Of a DNA stretch of 64,000 nucleotides, positions 1 through 7,324 are shown piece after piece. Source of the DNA: Listeria welshimeri serovar 6b str. SLCC5334 (GTDB lineage Bacteria; Bacillota; Bacilli; Lactobacillales; Listeriaceae). The notes beneath the pieces were generated by a model, which was given only the letters and a program-made list of their open reading frames with translations, was not told the DNA's origin and did no database searches. How positions within the stretch are numbered: the stretch's first letter is position 1; the number at the start of each line of letters is the position of its first letter. Where the stretch lies: contig NC_008555.1 of assembly GCF_000060285.1 (NCBI RefSeq), positions 496,001-560,000 on the forward strand. The letters run 5' to 3'. Made by a program: the position numbers and the translations under genes.

Positions 1-511
1 AGAAGCAGGACATGATATTATCGGCAAAAAAATGACAATCTGTGGCGCTGGTGGTGCGGCAACAGCTATTTGCATCCAAGCAGCTCTTGATGGTGTGAAA
101 GAAATCTCGATTTTCAATAGAAAAGATGATTTTTACGCTAATGCAGAGAAAACAGTAGAAAAAATCAATTCCAAAACAGATTGTAAAGCACAATTATTTG
201 ATATCGAAGACCATGAACAATTGCGTAAAGAAATTGCTGAAAGTGTTATTTTCACGAATGCAACTGGTGTTGGTATGAAACCTTTCGAAGGAGAAACACT
301 TTTACCAAGTGCGGATATGCTTCGTCCAGAATTAATCGTTTCAGATGTTGTCTACAAACCAACCAAAACAAGATTGCTTGAAATTGCGGAAGAACAAGGC
401 TGCCAAACACTTAACGGCTTAGGCATGATGCTGTGGCAAGGTGCGAAAGCTTTCGAAATTTGGACACACAAAGAAATGCCAGTAGATTACATTAAAGAAA
501 TCCTATTTTAA
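1..511 (+). CDS. aroE: Shikimate dehydrogenase (AroE), 5' end outside the window
   Basis: This is the C-terminal part of shikimate 5-dehydrogenase, which reduces 3-dehydroshikimate to shikimate with NADPH in the aromatic amino acid pathway. The frame is already open at base 2, so the methionine at base 32 is internal. The visible part begins just before the Rossmann loop GAGGAATA. It continues through NATGVGM, a DVVYKPTKT segment and the C-terminal NGLGMMLWQGAKAFEIW stretch, whose Gln is the conserved substrate-side residue of the family. The catalytic Lys/Asp of the N-terminal domain lie upstream and cannot be checked. The next gene, aroD, makes the substrate precursor, and the pair forms a small shikimate cluster. 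Confidence 0.95.
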   Translation, partial: EAGHDIIGKKMTICGAGGAATAICIQAALDGVKEISIFNRKDDFYANAEKTVEKINSKTDCKAQLFDIEDHEQLRKEIAESVIFTNATGVGMKPFEGETLLPSADMLRPELIVSDVVYKPTKTRLLEIAEEQGCQTLNGLGMMLWQGAKAFEIWTHKEMPVDYIKEILF

Positions 512-576
512 AAACTTGCAATATAATAAGGTTATCGCTAATCTTAAGACATCATATCGAATGAGGAGAATTATAC

Positions 577-1335
577 ATGAATAAAGTAGTTGTTAAGAAT
601 GTGACGTTTGGTGAAGGTGCGCCAAAAATTTGTGTACCAATGGTCGGTAAAACAGTTGCCGCTCTTAAAGAAGAAGCAGAAATGCTAAAAACAATTGATT
701 TGGACGTTGTAGAATGGCGCGTTGATTTTTATGAGGACGTAAAAGATTTAGCAAAAGTGGAAACTGCGCTAGACGAAATTCGCGTAGTTTTACCAGAAAC
801 ACCCATTTTATTCACTTTCCGCAGTGCAAAAGAAGGCGGCGAACTAGCTGTTAGTGACGAATTTTATTTTGAATTAAATGAAACACTAGCAAGAACTGGC
901 AAAATTGATTTAGTTGATGTGGAACTTTTCAATGAAGAAGCGGATGTTCTTCGCTTGATTGAAACAGCCCACAAACATGATGTAAAAGTAGTTATGTCTA
1001 ACCATGATTTTGATAAAACTCCTGCGAAAGAAGAAATCGTTTCTCGTTTAACTCGCATGGAAGCTCTTGGCGCGGATTTGCCGAAAATCGCTGTTATGCC
1101 AAAATCTGCTACAGACGTTTTAACTTTACTCGATGCAACGAATACCGTATCTGAAAAGGCGGACCAACCAATCATTACTATGTCGATGGCAGGAACAGGC
1201 GTAATTAGTCGTCTTGCTGGCGAAGTATTTGGTTCCGCAATGACATTTGGAGCAGCGAAAAAAGCATCTGCCCCTGGTCAAATTGATGTCAATGAATTAC
1301 GCCATGTGCTTGATTTATTGCATAAACAATTTTAA
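577..1335 (+). CDS. aroD: Type I 3-dehydroquinate dehydratase
   Basis: This enzyme dehydrates 3-dehydroquinate to 3-dehydroshikimate through a Schiff base. The product is 252 residues, the normal size for the class I enzyme. The general-base His is H143 in SNHDF and the imine-forming Lys is K170 in LPKIAVMP; both match the positions known for the Salmonella enzyme. EWRVDF near residue 46 and the C-terminal SAMTFGA and SAPGQ segments are family hallmarks. A GAGGAG ribosome site precedes the ATG. The gene is 65 bases after aroE in the same direction and ends at a hairpin terminator, so the two are probably cotranscribed. Confidence 0.96.
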   Translation: MNKVVVKNVTFGEGAPKICVPMVGKTVAALKEEAEMLKTIDLDVVEWRVDFYEDVKDLAKVETALDEIRVVLPETPILFTFRSAKEGGELAVSDEFYFELNETLARTGKIDLVDVELFNEEADVLRLIETAHKHDVKVVMSNHDFDKTPAKEEIVSRLTRMEALGADLPKIAVMPKSATDVLTLLDATNTVSEKADQPIITMSMAGTGVISRLAGEVFGSAMTFGAAKKASAPGQIDVNELRHVLDLLHKQF

Positions 1336-1349
1336 TTTAGTCTCTTTTG

Positions 1350-1393
1350 AAAACCTTAAATTTAGATTTATTCTCTAAGTTTAAGGTTTTTTT
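1350..1393 (+). terminator. Rho-independent terminator after aroD
   Basis: An AT-rich stem of about 16 pairs with one wobble (1350-1365 with 1375-1390) is followed by a T run and lies 15 bases after the aroD stop. Confidence 0.8.
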
Positions 1394-1435
1394 GTTATAA
1401 TGAAGAATCAAGAAATTTAAAGGAGACGGAACTGA

Positions 1436-2029
1436 ATGAAGAAGTTACTTTTTTTAGGGGATAGTGTGACAGATGCAGGGCGCGATTTTGAAAATGACCA
1501 TGAATTAGGGCATGGTTATGTGAAATTAATTGCAAATAAGCTTGGACAGGAAGACGTCACTATTTTAAATCGTGGTGTTAGTGCGAACCGGGTGGCGGAT
1601 TTACATCGCCGTATCGAGGCAGATGCAATTTCTCTTGCGCCTGATGTAGTAACGATTATGATTGGTATAAATGATACATGGTTTAGCTTTAGTAGATGGG
1701 AAGATACTTCGCTGACCGCTTTTAAAGAAGTATATCGTGTGATTTTGAACCGGATTAAAGAAGAAACCAATGCAGAACTGATTTTAATGGAGCCTTTTGT
1801 GCTGCCTTATCCAGAAGATCGGAAAGAATGGCGCGGCGACCTTGATCCAAAAATTGGTGCTGTGCGGGAACTTGCGGCGGAATTTGGTGCAACACTTATT
1901 CCTCTGGATGGCCTGATGAATGCTTTGGCAATTAAACATGGGCCGACATATTTGGCAGAAGACGGTGTTCATCCTACAGAAGCAGGACATGAAGCCATTG
2001 CATCTATTTGGTTAGAGTTCACAAAATAA
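1436..2029 (+). CDS. SGNH/GDSL-family hydrolase
   Basis: A 197-residue cytosolic esterase or acylhydrolase of the SGNH superfamily with no signal peptide. All four blocks are present: GDS with nucleophile S10, the oxyanion Gly in NRGVSANR near residue 47, GIND with Asn79, and the catalytic Asp/His pair in DGVHP (D176, H179). The length matches the compact single-domain family. The natural substrate cannot be told from sequence; lysophospholipase, thioesterase and carbohydrate esterase activities all occur in the family. It has its own ribosome site (AAAGGAGACGG) and sits between the aroD terminator and a structured leader, so it is probably monocistronic. Confidence 0.9.
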   Translation: MKKLLFLGDSVTDAGRDFENDHELGHGYVKLIANKLGQEDVTILNRGVSANRVADLHRRIEADAISLAPDVVTIMIGINDTWFSFSRWEDTSLTAFKEVYRVILNRIKEETNAELILMEPFVLPYPEDRKEWRGDLDPKIGAVRELAAEFGATLIPLDGLMNALAIKHGPTYLAEDGVHPTEAGHEAIASIWLEFTK

Positions 2030-2039
2030 GTCTTTACAG

Positions 2040-2193
2040 AAAAAATTATCCATGCTATAGTTGGGTCTATGCGATGAGCCTACAAGCAGTGACTTAAGTA
2101 TCACTGCCCCATTTTCCGCGTTATAGCTTTGTGGAAAGCTGCGGAAGATGACGCTATGAAATGCCCCTTAAAGTAATTTAAGGGGTATTTTTT
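2040..2193 (+). promoter_or_regulatory. Structured leader with terminator, candidate riboswitch or attenuator
   Basis: The gap before the DMT transporter gene contains a hairpin GCAGTGA/TCACTGC, then a bulged stem TTCCGC/GCGGAA enclosing AGCTTT/AAAGCT. An intrinsic terminator follows (CCCCTTAAA/TTTAAGGGG, 2164-2185, with a T run), placed directly before the ribosome site. A multi-stem element followed by a terminator upstream of a transporter is the layout of a transcriptional riboswitch. I could not match it to any riboswitch class I know. Part of it could instead be the 3' end of the preceding transcript, because the terminator also serves that gene. Confidence 0.5.
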
Positions 2194-2215
2194 TATAAAA
2201 AAAGGAGTGTTTGTT

Positions 2216-3175
2216 TTGCAGAATGAAAAAGCACCAGTGGGACTTTATTTTTTATTAATTGCAGTAATGGCCAGTTGGGGATTTAATGTAACGATGACGA
2301 AGGTATTAGTCAGTTATTTTCCAACTGTTACGATGACATCTTTTCGGATTTTCACTGCAGCAATTACCGTTATTATTATTTTATTTATCACGAAAAAATT
2401 ACGCTTACCTACAAAACGGGAGCTAGGGTTAATTTTTCTTGCTAGTATTTTTAATATTGTTATTCATCATTTTTTCTTATCGAACGGGCTTCGGCTGACG
2501 ACGGGTACAAATGCGGGACTTATACTTGGTTCTGCCCCAATTATTGTTGCGATTTTTTCTGTGATTTTTCTTCGTGAACGAATTGGTGCTTGGCGTGCGG
2601 TTGGTTTTTTAGCGGGGATTTTTGGTGTGAGTTTGGTCGTTCTTTCTAATGGAACCGGAATAAGTGGGATTTCACTTGGGGATATTGCTATTTTTATTGC
2701 GATGGCTTCTCAGGCATTTAGTTTTATTATTATTAAAAAGCTCGCAGGATCGATGGATACGGGGTTAATGACGGGATATATGCTATTCCTTGGCTCGGTT
2801 ATGTTGTTTGCTTTAAGTCGCTTCATGGAGCCAAATGGCATGTCAGAATTAGTGGCGGTTCATTCATGGAAGTTATGGCTCTTGTTTGTTGTTTCAGCAG
2901 TCGTTGCTACGGCGTTTGGCAATTTTGTATATAACTTTGCGGTCGGGAAAATTGGACCTTCACGCTCAGCTATTTTTATGAATTTTAATCCATTATTTTC
3001 TCTTATTGGCGCACTGCTTTTCCTAGGGGAATCAATCAAAGTCCCGCAATTAATTGGATTTATTTTTATAATTATTGGCGTCTTGCTTGGATCAGGAGCT
3101 CTAATGGATCTTATTTATGAACGCAAAAAAATAAAGGTACGTGATCCTGAAAAGCTTCTCGAAAAAGAAGTTTGA
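2216..3175 (+). CDS. EamA/DMT-family transporter
   Basis: A ten-helix drug/metabolite transporter of two EamA repeats. The first runs to about residue 135 and ends with a FLRERIGAWRAVGF segment. The second ends in LFLGESIKVPQLIGFIFIIIGVLL, the usual signature near helices 9-10. The substrate is unknown; amino acids, nucleobases and cofactors are all exported by relatives. I choose the TTG at 2216 because the GTG at 2207 overlaps the GGAG ribosome site, while the TTG sits eight bases after it. The structured leader and terminator immediately upstream suggest ligand-dependent expression, which would point to the transported compound if decoded. Confidence 0.87.
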   Translation: MQNEKAPVGLYFLLIAVMASWGFNVTMTKVLVSYFPTVTMTSFRIFTAAITVIIILFITKKLRLPTKRELGLIFLASIFNIVIHHFFLSNGLRLTTGTNAGLILGSAPIIVAIFSVIFLRERIGAWRAVGFLAGIFGVSLVVLSNGTGISGISLGDIAIFIAMASQAFSFIIIKKLAGSMDTGLMTGYMLFLGSVMLFALSRFMEPNGMSELVAVHSWKLWLLFVVSAVVATAFGNFVYNFAVGKIGPSRSAIFMNFNPLFSLIGALLFLGESIKVPQLIGFIFIIIGVLLGSGALMDLIYERKKIKVRDPEKLLEKEV

Positions 3176-3249
3176 CTTTTATTGACCTTTATATTATAAT
3201 TTGGTTAGTTACTTATTAAAAGTAACTTGATAATGATAGGAGGGATAGC

Positions 3250-3474
3250 ATGAAATTGTTATTAAAAAATATTAATGAACTTGCTGCAAAACAAAAAAGT
3301 GAAGGATTAACTGCTTTTGAAAAAGAAAGACAAGCTGCCCTTCGTCAAGAATACTTGAAAAAAATAAGAGGGACAGTGCAAGATAATTTACATCATGTAA
3401 CGATTATTGATCCACTCGGAGACGATGTAACTCCAAAAAAACTAAAAGAAATCCAAGCCGAATTAAGAGGCTGA
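3250..3474 (+). CDS. DUF896 / UPF0291 small protein
   Basis: A 74-residue cytosolic protein of the UPF0291 (YnzC-like) family. It is charged and helical, with the family segment LTAFEKERQAALRQEYLKKIRG and a conserved ending in which IIDPLGDD is followed by TPKKLKEIQ. The B. subtilis relative folds as a helical hairpin; the biochemical role is not established. An AGGAGG site precedes the ATG. In EGD-e, from memory, this gene is followed by a pentose/galactitol PTS island, but here the PRPP synthetase gene follows after only 142 bases. Confidence 0.9.
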   Translation: MKLLLKNINELAAKQKSEGLTAFEKERQAALRQEYLKKIRGTVQDNLHHVTIIDPLGDDVTPKKLKEIQAELRG

Positions 3475-3548
3475 TATAAGTCATTGAAGGTTGAAAGAGC
3501 GAAATTAGCTTTTTCAGCCTTTTTTGTTTTGTGAAACATTTTAGCTAG

Positions 3549-3577
3549 TAGACAACACCTAGACAGTTCTATATAAT
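3549..3577 (+). promoter_or_regulatory. Sigma-A promoter of the PRPP synthetase gene
   Basis: A -35 TAGACA (3549-3554), a 17-base spacer and a perfect -10 TATAAT (3572-3577) lie about 40 bases upstream of the start codon. Confidence 0.7.
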
Positions 3578-3616
3578 AATAAGGAGAAGAAATTAGTTCG
3601 GCGGAAGGAGATAGCA

Positions 3617-4552
3617 ATGGCAGGCAAAATGAAACTTTTTTCTGTGACGAGTGAGAGACCACTTGCGACAAAAATTGCAGATTATTTAGATATACCTTTA
3701 TGTGAGGTGGAGCTTCAGAAGTTCAGTGACGGAGAAGTAAAAGTTAATATTGAGGAGAGTATCCGCGGGACGAATGCGTATGTAGTGCAATCCATGAACG
3801 CAAACGTCAATGAACGCTTAATGGAACTTTTAATTATGGTAGATGCTTTAAAACGTGCTTCCGTTCACTCAATCAATATAATTATGCCTTATTATGGCTA
3901 TGCTCGTCAGGACAGAAAAGCACGCTCAAGAGAACCTATAACTGCCAAATTAATGGCAAATCTTATCCAACGTGCAGGTGCTGATCGTTTAATCACAGTT
4001 GATTTGCATGCAGCTCAGATTCAGGGCTTTTTCAATATTCCAATCGATCATCTTTCAGCAGTTCCGCTTATTGGTGATTATTTGATAGAAAAATATGGAA
4101 ATGAGGATGTTGTAGTAGTTGCGCCTGACCATAGTGGTGTAGTTCGTGCGCGTAGAATTGCTGACAGACTAAATGCTCCTATAGCCATTTTAAACCGTAA
4201 ACCACGACCACACGAAGATGAAATTATGAGTGTGATTGGCGATGTCAAAGGTAAAGTTGCGATAGTTGTCGATGATATTATCGATACCGGAGTTCGCGCT
4301 ACGACCTCAGCTGATATTTTACTCGAAAAAGGTGCGCTAGAAGTTATAGCCTGCGCAACCCATTCAGTTATGGCTGGAAACGCTACTGAACGCTTGCAAA
4401 ACTCAAGAATCAAAGAAGTCATCACATCCGACTCCATTGATTTACCAGAAGAAAAACAATTCGATAAATTAACTACTATCTCCATCGGTCGAATTCTAGG
4501 TCGCGCAATTGAAGGCGTACAAGAAAACCGTTCATTACATCCGTTATTTTAA
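3617..4552 (+). CDS. prs: Ribose-phosphate pyrophosphokinase
   Basis: Makes PRPP from ribose 5-phosphate and ATP for nucleotide, His and Trp synthesis. The product is 311 residues. The ATP-site segment KFSDGE is near residue 35, [13 protein letters not shown] near 95, the PRPP-synthase signature starting [16 protein letters not shown] near 129, and the PRPP-binding loop [14 protein letters not shown] near 217. The flexible catalytic loop reads [10 protein letters not shown] instead of the usual DKRRPRPN. The reference genome has two prs genes, and this corresponds to the accessory one (lmo0509 by memory). It may be fully active or specialised. Two purine/PRPP-linked roles cannot be separated from sequence alone. 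Confidence 0.93.
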   Translation: MAGKMKLFSVTSERPLATKIADYLDIPLCEVELQKFSDGEVKVNIEESIRGTNAYVVQSMNANVNERLMELLIMVDALKRASVHSINIIMPYYGYARQDRKARSREPITAKLMANLIQRAGADRLITVDLHAAQIQGFFNIPIDHLSAVPLIGDYLIEKYGNEDVVVVAPDHSGVVRARRIADRLNAPIAILNRKPRPHEDEIMSVIGDVKGKVAIVVDDIIDTGVRATTSADILLEKGALEVIACATHSVMAGNATERLQNSRIKEVITSDSIDLPEEKQFDKLTTISIGRILGRAIEGVQENRSLHPLF

Positions 4553-4572
4553 GGACAAACTATAATTAATTC

Positions 4573-4605
4573 AAAACAGCAACTGAGTAAAGTTGCTGTT
4601 TTTTT
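4573..4605 (+). terminator. Terminator after prs
   Basis: A ten-pair stem AACAGCAACT/AGTTGCTGTT with a six-base loop is followed by T6. Confidence 0.88.
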
Positions 4606-4730
4606 GTGTAAAATAGCAAATTCTAACCAAAAATCTGGTGTTTTATGCTAAACTCAAAGAGAACACAAAGATAGGAAGTAATCCTCAAAAAACATAAAAA
4701 AATTTTACTTAAAGGGAGGAAGAAAACAAC

Positions 4731-5309
4731 ATGAAAAAAATGCTAGTCATGATGCTGTTTCTGGTAATAGTATCAGCAAGTTGTTCATTACAAAATCAAA
4801 AAGTATCAAAGAATACTAAAATTGCCAAAAATATTTCTACTCAAGCGGACTACGAAATTCCTAAAGACTTCGATGATCTAGTGGCAAATAGTAAGGATAT
4901 TGTTAAAGTCAAATTTATAAAGAATAAAGATATTGGGGATAACGGGAGTACAACTAGTGAGGTAGAAATTTTAAAAGCTTATAAAGGCGATTTGAAGAAA
5001 GCGGACACAATAGATATTTCAGAGCCGTGGCATTTAACGAATAATAAGTACACTGCTGTCGAAAATTATATTGCAATGGAAGAGGACAAAACCTACACGT
5101 TATTCCTAAGCGATGCAGTGGATAAGGTAAGACCTCTTGTCAGTATGGGTTATGGAAAATTTAGTGAAACTCTTAAAGAAAAACAAGGTTTTATTCAAGA
5201 GTACAATCTTCTTGGAGAAATTCAAAAATATGATTTTCTTGGCGGAATCGATGGTGAATTAAAAACGTATCAACAAATTAAAAAGCAAGTTTTCGAGAAA
5301 TATAAATGA
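4731..5309 (+). CDS. Putative lipoprotein of unknown function
   Basis: A 192-residue protein that I do not recognise. It starts with a lipoprotein-like signal, MKKMLVMMLFLVIVSASC, but the -3 position of the lipobox is Ser (VSASC) rather than Leu/Val/Ile, so lipidation is likely but not canonical. The mature part is soluble and Lys-rich. It contains a segment, VKVKFIKNKDIGDNGSTTSEVEILKAYKGD, resembling a small beta domain in several Gram-positive secreted proteins. There is a good GGGAGG site before the ATG and a terminator after the stop, so it is monocistronic. An extracytoplasmic location is inferred; no enzymatic motif is visible. Confidence 0.75.
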   Translation: MKKMLVMMLFLVIVSASCSLQNQKVSKNTKIAKNISTQADYEIPKDFDDLVANSKDIVKVKFIKNKDIGDNGSTTSEVEILKAYKGDLKKADTIDISEPWHLTNNKYTAVENYIAMEEDKTYTLFLSDAVDKVRPLVSMGYGKFSETLKEKQGFIQEYNLLGEIQKYDFLGGIDGELKTYQQIKKQVFEKYK

Positions 5310-5316
5310 GTAAATC

Positions 5317-5349
5317 AAAGCATCTGTGATTTTTAGCAGATGTTTTTTT
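5317..5349 (+). terminator. Terminator after the lipoprotein gene
   Basis: A short stem GCATCTG/CAGATG(T) with an AT-rich loop is followed by T7. Confidence 0.7.
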
Positions 5350-5408
5350 GTAGTTGCGAAAACTATAGAACTACTGCATAATAGGAAAAAATGACGGGAG
5401 CTGATAAA

Positions 5409-6077
5409 TTGATTATTGATGTGTTGCAACATGTGCCGCATGAAGGACCTGGACTTATAGCGAATTGGGCGAAAATAAATCAACATCAGTTAAAAATACA
5501 TAATTTGTTTGAAGAAAATACTCAAGTTCCAGATGACTCGGATTTTTTAATTGTTCTTGGTGGACCGATGGGAATAAATGATATAGCAGAATTCCCGTGG
5601 TTACTAGAAGAACGAGCCTTAATAAAACGATTAAGCAAACAAGATAAACCTGTTTTTGGTGTGTGCCTTGGAGCCCAGCAAATCGCAGCCACATTTGGAA
5701 GTGAAATCACAGTAAATAAAGAAAAAGAAGTCGGGTGGTTTCCAGTCAAGCGAACATCCAGTGCATTACCTTTTTTAAAAGAATCGTTAAATGTTTTTCA
5801 TTGGCATCAAGACACATTTTCTTTACCTGCGAATGCGATACGGTTATTTTCTAGTGAGGGTTGTTTAAATCAAGGCTTTCTATATGGCGAAAATATCATC
5901 GGATTACAATTCCATTTTGAAATGGAGAAGGCGGGAATTGACACGATTTTGCAAATTGATAAGGAGTTTATCACACAAGGTAAATATGTGCAGAAGGTAG
6001 AAATCATGCAAAAAATAGATGTACCTGAAAATAATAAACAAATGCTGGAAGCGATTCTGAATTATTTAATAAAATAA
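5409..6077 (+). CDS. Class I glutamine amidotransferase-like protein
   Basis: A stand-alone GMP-synthase-type GATase domain of 222 residues. The nucleophile Cys is in FGVCLGAQQIA, a loop LGGPMG comes earlier, and the catalytic His is in GLQFHFEM, followed by a glutamate two residues later. Relatives are usually annotated as amidotransferases or gamma-glutamyl hydrolases of unknown acceptor. I take TTG at 5409 as the start because GGGAG at 5396-5400 is spaced correctly for it and relatives begin with a short strand leading to LQHVPxEGP; the ATG at 5391 lies upstream of that ribosome site. It ends at a bidirectional terminator shared with the convergent Lin0512 gene. Confidence 0.87.
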   Translation: MIIDVLQHVPHEGPGLIANWAKINQHQLKIHNLFEENTQVPDDSDFLIVLGGPMGINDIAEFPWLLEERALIKRLSKQDKPVFGVCLGAQQIAATFGSEITVNKEKEVGWFPVKRTSSALPFLKESLNVFHWHQDTFSLPANAIRLFSSEGCLNQGFLYGENIIGLQFHFEMEKAGIDTILQIDKEFITQGKYVQKVEIMQKIDVPENNKQMLEAILNYLIK

Positions 6078-6109
6078 AAACCATCTGACTAAAAATCAGA
6101 TGGTTTTTG
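6077..6109. terminator. Bidirectional terminator
   Basis: A 12-pair stem AAAACCATCTGA/TCAGATGGTTTT lies between two convergent genes, with A and T runs on both sides. Confidence 0.88.
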
Positions 6110-6469
6110 TTAATATCCAGTTTCAACAGAAGCATTCACAATATACATTAAATCGTTCTTATCTTCTTTGTCCTCTAAGAAAATTCCGCTAGTTGTCATC
6201 ATTCCGCCGGCCATTTTTTCAATTGTGACAGTACCGTATGGGATAATCGAACGAATGGCATTTTCATCTAGTTTATCGGCATCACATGGTAATGCTAGCT
6301 TAATGTTTACTACCATATTTTGTAAATCGCCATCTGGAAGAAGTGCCTCTATCCCAGGCATTGAATTAGTGAAAATCGCATTTCGAACAGCACGTTCAGC
6401 AGCTTTAGTTATATTTTGTCCGTGCACATCAACACCAAAACCAGTTTGAATAAATAAAAGTTGTTTCAT
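6110..6469 (-). CDS. Lin0512 family protein
   Basis: A 119-residue protein matching the Lin0512 family, named after a Listeria innocua gene. The features are MKQLLFIQTGFGVDVHGQNIT at the start, a middle NIKLALPCDADKLDENAI and GTVTIEKMAGGMMTTSG near the end. The biochemical role is unknown. The family is cytosolic, and paired repeats of it occur in other bacteria. The upstream MarR gene ends six bases before this start, so the two form an operon, and the regulator may control this protein. No catalytic motif can be assigned from sequence. Confidence 0.85.
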   Translation of the reverse strand: MKQLLFIQTGFGVDVHGQNITKAAERAVRNAIFTNSMPGIEALLPDGDLQNMVVNIKLALPCDADKLDENAIRSIIPYGTVTIEKMAGGMMTTSGIFLEDKEDKNDLMYIVNASVETGY

Positions 6470-6475
6470 TATTAA

Positions 6476-6934
6476 TCACTCCTTAAAATCTTTTATTAAA
6501 GCTGCACCAGGTCGGTTTTTTGCGTAACCTGCCATCACTTCTGAAAAATAATTTCCATTGATATCAGCAGTTTCAGCAAAAATTTCTGCCATTTGTTTTC
6601 GTTGGGCGGCACCTAGTTCGTTTTCAAGTTCTTTGCCAGTAGTTGTTAAGAAAATACAGCGTTGTCGTTTATCACGTGTACCTTGTTCAATCGTGAGTAG
6701 TTGGCGCTCTTTTAATTCTGCAAGTGGCTGATGTAAAGCTTGTTTAGAAATCTCTAAAAATGTTAGAAGTTCATTTATTGTAAGACCTGGCATCCGGGCA
6801 GTAAAAAACAGAATGCGATGATGCAATCTCTTTAATGAATGTTTAGCAATAATTAAATCTGCTGTTTCTGTAAAAGCTTTATAACCAAAGTAAAATAAAG
6901 CGATTTGTTGGTTCATACTTTGCTCATTGTTCAT
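6476..6934 (-). CDS. MarR-family transcriptional regulator
   Basis: A 152-residue winged-helix regulator. The recognition region is LTINELLTFLEISKQALHQPLAELKERQL (residues about 55-83), followed by the wing RDKRQRCIFLTTTGKELE. I use the ATG at 6934, ten bases downstream of an AAGGGG site, rather than the TTG at 6955, which precedes that site. It lies directly upstream of the Lin0512-family gene and is presumably cotranscribed with it. MarR proteins commonly repress their own operon and respond to small phenolic ligands; the ligand here is unknown. A divergent LPXTG gene starts about 390 bases away. Confidence 0.88.
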   Translation of the reverse strand: MNNEQSMNQQIALFYFGYKAFTETADLIIAKHSLKRLHHRILFFTARMPGLTINELLTFLEISKQALHQPLAELKERQLLTIEQGTRDKRQRCIFLTTTGKELENELGAAQRKQMAEIFAETADINGNYFSEVMAGYAKNRPGAALIKDFKE

Positions 6935-6955
6935 AAAATAATACCCCTTTTTCAA

Positions 6956-7262
6956 TCAATATCAACAGTATAGCATAAATAAGTAGAGGGAATAATAGTT
7001 GAAGAATGAGTTTTGCGCAATAAATGAATTCGAGTTTTATTTCCTTGGTGCTTTTAGTGTGCTTTTAAGTATCTCTGAACTAGTTTAATAACGATAAAAT
7101 GTCTATATATGTCTAATTTGTTACGTTAATTGAAAATTCTGTTTTTAGAAAAATGATGAATAAATCGCTTTCTTTCCCTTTTTAAAGCCATTTGTCTTTA
7201 ATTATATCAGAATAATCAGAAAAGTTAAAAGACTAAAAGTTGTTTTTTCTGTTCAAAACGTA
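6956..7262. other. AT-rich intergenic region without a gene
   Basis: About 300 bases between the divergent marR and internalin-like genes. I see no open frame, no strong hairpin and no repeat, only AT-rich sequence that should carry the marR promoter and upstream sequence for the LPXTG gene. Confidence 0.7.
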
Positions 7263-7291
7263 TTGAAGCATGTTTTTTACCAAGGTATACT
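7263..7291 (+). promoter_or_regulatory. Sigma-A-like promoter of the LPXTG gene
   Basis: TTGAAG (7263-7268), a 17-base spacer and TATACT (7286-7291) lie about 34 bases before the ATG, with a GAAGGAG ribosome site in between. Confidence 0.65.
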
Positions 7292-7324
7292 TTGGAAAGA
7301 AATTAATTACGAAGGAGACTATAT

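Noticed and set aside
864-1175. Minus-strand open frame of about 100 codons inside aroD
   Set aside because: It is the antisense shadow of a conserved enzyme with intact catalytic residues, and it has no ribosome site or protein-family pattern.
2040-2193. Assignment of the DMT transporter leader to a known riboswitch class
   Set aside because: No consensus core of a class I know (purine, ykkC, preQ1, THF, ZTP, fluoride, yybP-ykoY, c-di-GMP) could be placed, so it is reported only as a candidate.
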